Positions 61,901 through 64,000 of a stretch of 64,000 nt of DNA are shown piece by piece. The notes beneath the pieces were generated by a model that saw only the letters and a program-made list of their open reading frames with translations, did no database searches and was not told the origin of the DNA. A program made the position numbers and the translations under genes. The first letter of the stretch is position 1. Each line of letters opens with the position of its first letter. Source of the stretch: Bathymodiolus brooksi (lineage: Eukaryota > Mollusca > Bivalvia > Mytilida > Modiolidae); NCBI GenBank assembly GCA_963680875.1, contig OY804577.1, forward strand, positions 101,567,906-101,631,905, read 5' to 3'.

Positions 61901-62014
61901 AGCCTAAAAATACTCTGGCAATATTATATATTTACACATCTATTATTTTCAGACAAACTGCTCACCGTATGGGTCAGCTTACTTATCACCACCACCAGAC
62001 ACTAGTTGGAGAAG
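52812..62014 (+). CDS. CRTC: CREB-regulated transcription coactivator (CRTC), 5' four exons
   Basis: Exons 52812-52925, 53045-53164, 53293-53427 and 61953-62014, all GT-AG, give 143 codons plus two bases; the gene continues past the window. The N-terminus [20 protein letters not shown] is the hallmark CREB-binding domain of CRTC/TORC proteins. Next comes 'GSLPNVNQM', whose Ser corresponds to a conserved SIK/AMPK-type phosphosite (about Ser64 of CRTC1), then an Arg-rich stretch ([20 protein letters not shown]) and [18 protein letters not shown], which in homologues leads into the main 14-3-3-regulated phosphosite, here beyond the last exon. CRTCs shuttle to the nucleus when dephosphorylated and coactivate CREB. 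Intron 3 is 8.5 kb and crowded with SINEs and MITEs. Confidence 0.93.
53045..53164 (+). CDS. CRTC: CRTC exon 2
   Basis: Acceptor 'TGTTTAG', donor GTAAGA, 40 codons, phase 0. Gln-rich, then [10 protein letters not shown]. Confidence 0.9.
53293..53427 (+). CDS. CRTC: CRTC exon 3
   Basis: Acceptor 'TTTGACAG', donor GTATAT, 45 codons, phase 0. Basic segment [15 protein letters not shown] followed by GFPILDKSR, matching the 'PHRRPLSVDK' region of vertebrate CRTC1. Confidence 0.88.
53704..53975 (+). mobile_element. tRNA-derived SINE family B, full copy
   Basis: Head 'GGTCGTGATCGTATGGTAGT' with box B 'GTGAATTCGAACCC', body 'GATACAACATTATGTGATAA', 'TTTCCTCCACCAATAAAACT', tail 'GATATAACTGAAATATTGTT' ending GGCGTTAAGCAC. 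The tail contains the sequence amplified in the 36-bp minisatellite. Confidence 0.8.
54363..55450. mobile_element. Element with GTCTCCCAAAC / GTTTGGGAGAC ends
   Basis: Left end AAGTCTCCCAACCAACGTTT, with the first 55 bases tandemly duplicated (54363 and 54418). The right end is 'CAGTTTGGGAGACTCC' at 55435-55450, the complement of AGTCTCCCAAAC. No coding. A SINE B head fragment lies just upstream (54291-54360). Confidence 0.65.
54832..55410. repeat. 127-bp tandem repeat, about 4.5 copies
   Basis: 'TTTTCAAAATGGCCGCCACA' recurs at 54961, 55088, 55215 and 55342 with exact 127-base spacing; an earlier unit at 54832 is more diverged. Other shared phrases: AAATTCAACATTGTCCGAT and ATCGAAAAATTTCTACCGGT. 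Confidence 0.92.
55470..55710 (+). mobile_element. tRNA-derived SINE family B
   Basis: Same order as 53704: 'GTTGGATTTACAACTACATG', box B-like 'GTGATTGCGAACCC', 'GATACAACATTGTGTGATAA', 'ACCGCCACGATATAACTGAA'. In CRTC intron 3, sense. Confidence 0.75.
56250..57441. mobile_element. AGCTCACCTG-family element with internal 157-bp repeats
   Basis: Left part 'TTTTGCCATCACTTGACGTC', 'TGTTAACTTTTCACATTTGA', 'ATCTTCTCCTCTGAAATCAC'; right end 'CAGGTGAGCGACACATATTT' and CTCTAGTT at 57402-57441, the same right end as at 33590. The extreme left end is eroded. Confidence 0.65.
56530..57260. repeat. 157-bp tandem repeat, about 4.6 copies
   Basis: 'GATAACTTTAGTTCTGTATA', 'CCTGTGGAAGGGGAAGAA' and 'CTATAAATATAATTTTTGAC' recur at 157-base spacing, for example at 56820, 56977 and 57134. 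The first unit is shorter because it lacks part of the GGGGTCATTAGGTC segment. Confidence 0.9.
57445..58996. other. CRTC intron 3, unassigned
   Basis: AT-rich intronic sequence with a short G-run near 57520. Phrases such as 'GCATAGAACGCACC' look repeat-derived, but I could not define an element. Confidence 0.5.
59000..59282. mobile_element. PIF/Harbinger-like MITE, intact copy
   Basis: 283 bp, TAA on both sides (58997-58999, 59283-59285), ends GGGACCGACCATTTAACTTG and complement ending CGTTCCC. Closely matches 43854-44131. Located in CRTC intron 3. Confidence 0.85.
59286..59985. other. CRTC intron 3, unassigned
   Basis: AT-rich sequence without a recognised element or exon. Confidence 0.5.
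59985..60370. repeat. Dispersed copy related to the 312-bp satellite
   Basis: About 1.2 diverged monomers: 'CATATTTTGATAAAAGATCA', 'CATTTAAATCTTCTCC', 'GGGATGGTCCTTGGGTGG', 'CATTCAAGATGGCAGTTG' and 'AAATGCAGCTACATGGCCAT' in satellite order. It shows the monomer exists outside the array, 26 kb away. Confidence 0.85.
60572..60900 (+). mobile_element. tRNA-derived SINE family A
   Basis: Box A-like 'TGGTGTAATGATTAGGGTGC', box B-like 'TGTGGGTTAGAGCCAC', body 'CTCCACTAAGCATGCAACAT', 'GCATGTTGGTATAGTACAAA', 'CTTGATATAGCTGAAAAT'. Confidence 0.75.
61205..61460 (-). mobile_element. tRNA-derived SINE family B (minus orientation)
   Basis: Tail complement 'AACGCCACTTTCAGCAATAT' at the low end; head complement 'GGCACGAACCCACGCC' (box B) and 'CTCATTGAGCCACCCAGGCC' (box A side) at the high end. 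About 500 bases upstream of CRTC exon 4. Confidence 0.78.
61953..62014 (+). CDS. CRTC: CRTC exon 4
   Basis: Acceptor 'TATTATTTTCAG', donor GTAAGA, 20 codons plus two bases: [20 protein letters not shown] and a split codon. The frame follows exon 3 directly. Confidence 0.9.
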
Positions 62015-64000
62015 GTAAGATATTTTATATATCTGTTGTAAGTTGCTTTTAATTAATTATACACAAATTTTCTTATACTAATTAGTTTTGAGTGATCATA
62101 CCAGCAATGTTAAGTAAATATACTACATATATACTATTTTTGTGTATAAATTTTCTGCTTTTCATAAGAGATTTGAAAAAAAATTTAAGAAAAGAAGAAG
62201 ATTAATGTGTCAAATGATTATTTTCTAATACAGATTCAGTTATTTTACATTGGATTTGAATTGTTTTATAAAAGTTTCATTATTTGGGTACAAGTTACAA
62301 CTGTAAGATTCAGAAGCCATAGAATGGTATGGCAATGTTTCAACATTAGTAGTTAATTTCTTGTCCAGATTTCATATTTTTACACCACAATATTCATGAA
62401 TAAAGTACAAGTCAAGAATAATTTTGGTTTTCTAAAGTAATTCCATTTCTTAAACAAAGGTGCAAATAGAACCGCATGCAGTTCACAAGTGTTTTTAGCT
62501 TGCAGTCTTCGAAATTAGACTCGAATTTACTGACCAGAAAACTTCAAAATTAGAATATTTATATAGATTCTATTGAAAAAATTTGGCAAAAGTCACTGGT
62601 CCAAATCAATTTTCACTGGCCGTGGGCCACCAGACCACTGCTGAAGTCGATGACTGAGCTTGTAATATATCACCAGTCTTGTATTGAAACATTGACAAAA
62701 AAGGTGATAATCACTTGTACTATATCATAAAACCTGTCCAGATTTTAAGAACTAAATTTCAATAATTTTAAAGATTGCAGTCCTAATTCATCATAAAATG
62801 TATCAGTTAGTGCTTATGAGAATGTCGGCCCTTATTATGATAATAAAGGAATCCAGTAAGTTTTTATGAGAATGTCACACCCCTTTGTACGTTAAAGAAT
62901 CCTTCAAACAGTATCTTGTTTTAAGTTAAATTTGCATACCCTTTCCATTGTATTACATGTACTTAAACCCATATGTATCCACCCCATTCCACCTATTGAG
63001 CTCATCTGATCCAAAGGGTCATGTGACCTATTGTCATCACTATTCTGAAACTACAGGGCCAAATGAAAAAAAACTTTACAGGAACATTCATGAAGATTTT
63101 GATTTTAGTGCCAATTAAAAGTTCAACATGGCTGCCAGTCCAATAATGCAATTTGATTGGTTGAGCATTAAAAGCTCTATTATTCAAAAACTATTCAGTG
63201 GTTTGAAATTGAACATTTGATGTGAAAGATAATGGTGTGTGTTTTTTTTAACAAAATATGTAATTTTTGAAATGATCAGAAATCCAAGATGACCACCACT
63301 GCAAGTCATAGTTTAACATGGAACCCGATCTGAAAATGAATGAGAAACTACAAACATGATTGAACTCTAATTGTACATAACTGGTCATTGTATTGTCCCT
63401 TACAATGCTACTTTTATCTGGACCATGAATCAAAGATAGCCACCATAACAGGAAAAAGTATTAACATTAGGCGTATTTCTCTGGAATCATTTAAAAATAA
63501 AACTTTGCTGAATGTCCCTTAGACAAGTTAGATTGCCCTCTGCAAATGTTCCGATTGAAAATCTAAGATGACCACCACAGCAGTGCTTAGTTTAATATAA
63601 ACTGTATTCACCTGAATAAAACTTTTTCTCTTAAACAACTGTTAATGACTTTTTTACCTTTTATCTTCAAAATTATCCAAATTTGAATGCTTAAAATGAA
63701 ATTTTATTGTTAGGTTTTTATACTGTAAGACCATAGCAATTTTGTGGTTGTATTATGGTATTGGTCTGTTGTCGTCCATACATTTGTAGACAATCCTTGT
63801 GAAATTTTACATTTTTTTTTAGAACATGACAATTCTTGGCACAAAATGTTACTTGGAATAGATTTAGTTTTTTTCTCTCAATTCCTCTATTTTCAAACAG
63901 ATTTTAGCTACATGTATACAGCTAGAGATAATTTTTTACTAGACAAGAATCATCTTAAGTGAAACACTTGTCGACTTGCTATTGTCGTATTATGCTGTAC
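62015..64000 (+). other. CRTC intron 4 (partial), with MITE remains
   Basis: No exon was found; the expected RTNSDS-type continuation is not visible. 62998-63600 holds decayed AGCTCACCTG-family phrases ('GAGCTCATCTGATCCAAAGG', 'ATGTGACCTATTGTCATCAC', 'AACATGGCTGCCAGTCC', repeated 'AAGATGACCACCACWGCA'). Confidence 0.55.

Overview
This is a eukaryotic, AT-rich, repeat-dominated genomic window, most likely from a mollusc (bivalve-like). The signs are split genes with GT-AG introns, two tRNA-derived SINE families of a type common in molluscan genomes, 'AGCTCACCTG...CAGGTGAGCG' MITE-like elements, and degenerate LINE reverse transcriptases. There are no prokaryotic operons, rRNA genes or CRISPR arrays. 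Taxonomy is inferred from repeat types only.

Two host genes can be supported, both on the + strand and both running past what is visible. (1) The 3' part of a coiled-coil gene, best matched to CCDC112, has seven exons at 2271-10417, a TGA stop and an ATTAAA signal. (2) The 5' part of a CRTC (CREB-regulated transcription coactivator) gene has its start codon at 52812 and four exons to 62014; the gene continues past the window. The two are separated by about 42 kb of repeats.

Layout: 1-642 SINE remains; 643-2155 29-bp minisatellite; 2271-10417 coiled-coil gene with MITEs and SINEs in its introns; 10653-13012 36-bp minisatellite split by a 1,194-bp TA-flanked inverted-repeat element; 13122-33626 about 20 kb of 312-bp satellite (about 64 monomers) with higher-order periods of 3,747 and 5,620 bp, still bounded by the two ends of a MITE-like element; 33630-34262 LINE fragment; 34488-39518 a 5-kb inverted-repeat element; 40430-49847 a MULE-type transposase pseudogene (minus strand) broken by three separate insertions (720-bp element with 8-bp TSD, 2.9-kb LINE with 7-bp TSD that itself carries a PIF/Harbinger-like MITE, and a 3.66-kb inverted-repeat element with 4-bp TSD); 51440-52400 another LINE fragment; 52812-62014 CRTC 5' exons, with an 8.5-kb third intron full of elements; 62015-64000 intron.

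The recurring theme is tandem expansion inside, or at the edge of, mobile elements. At least seven unrelated arrays (units of 29, 30, 36, 57, 127, 157 and 312 bp) sit within element ends or start at an element tail. All small open frames in the satellite and minisatellites are by-products of repetition, not genes.
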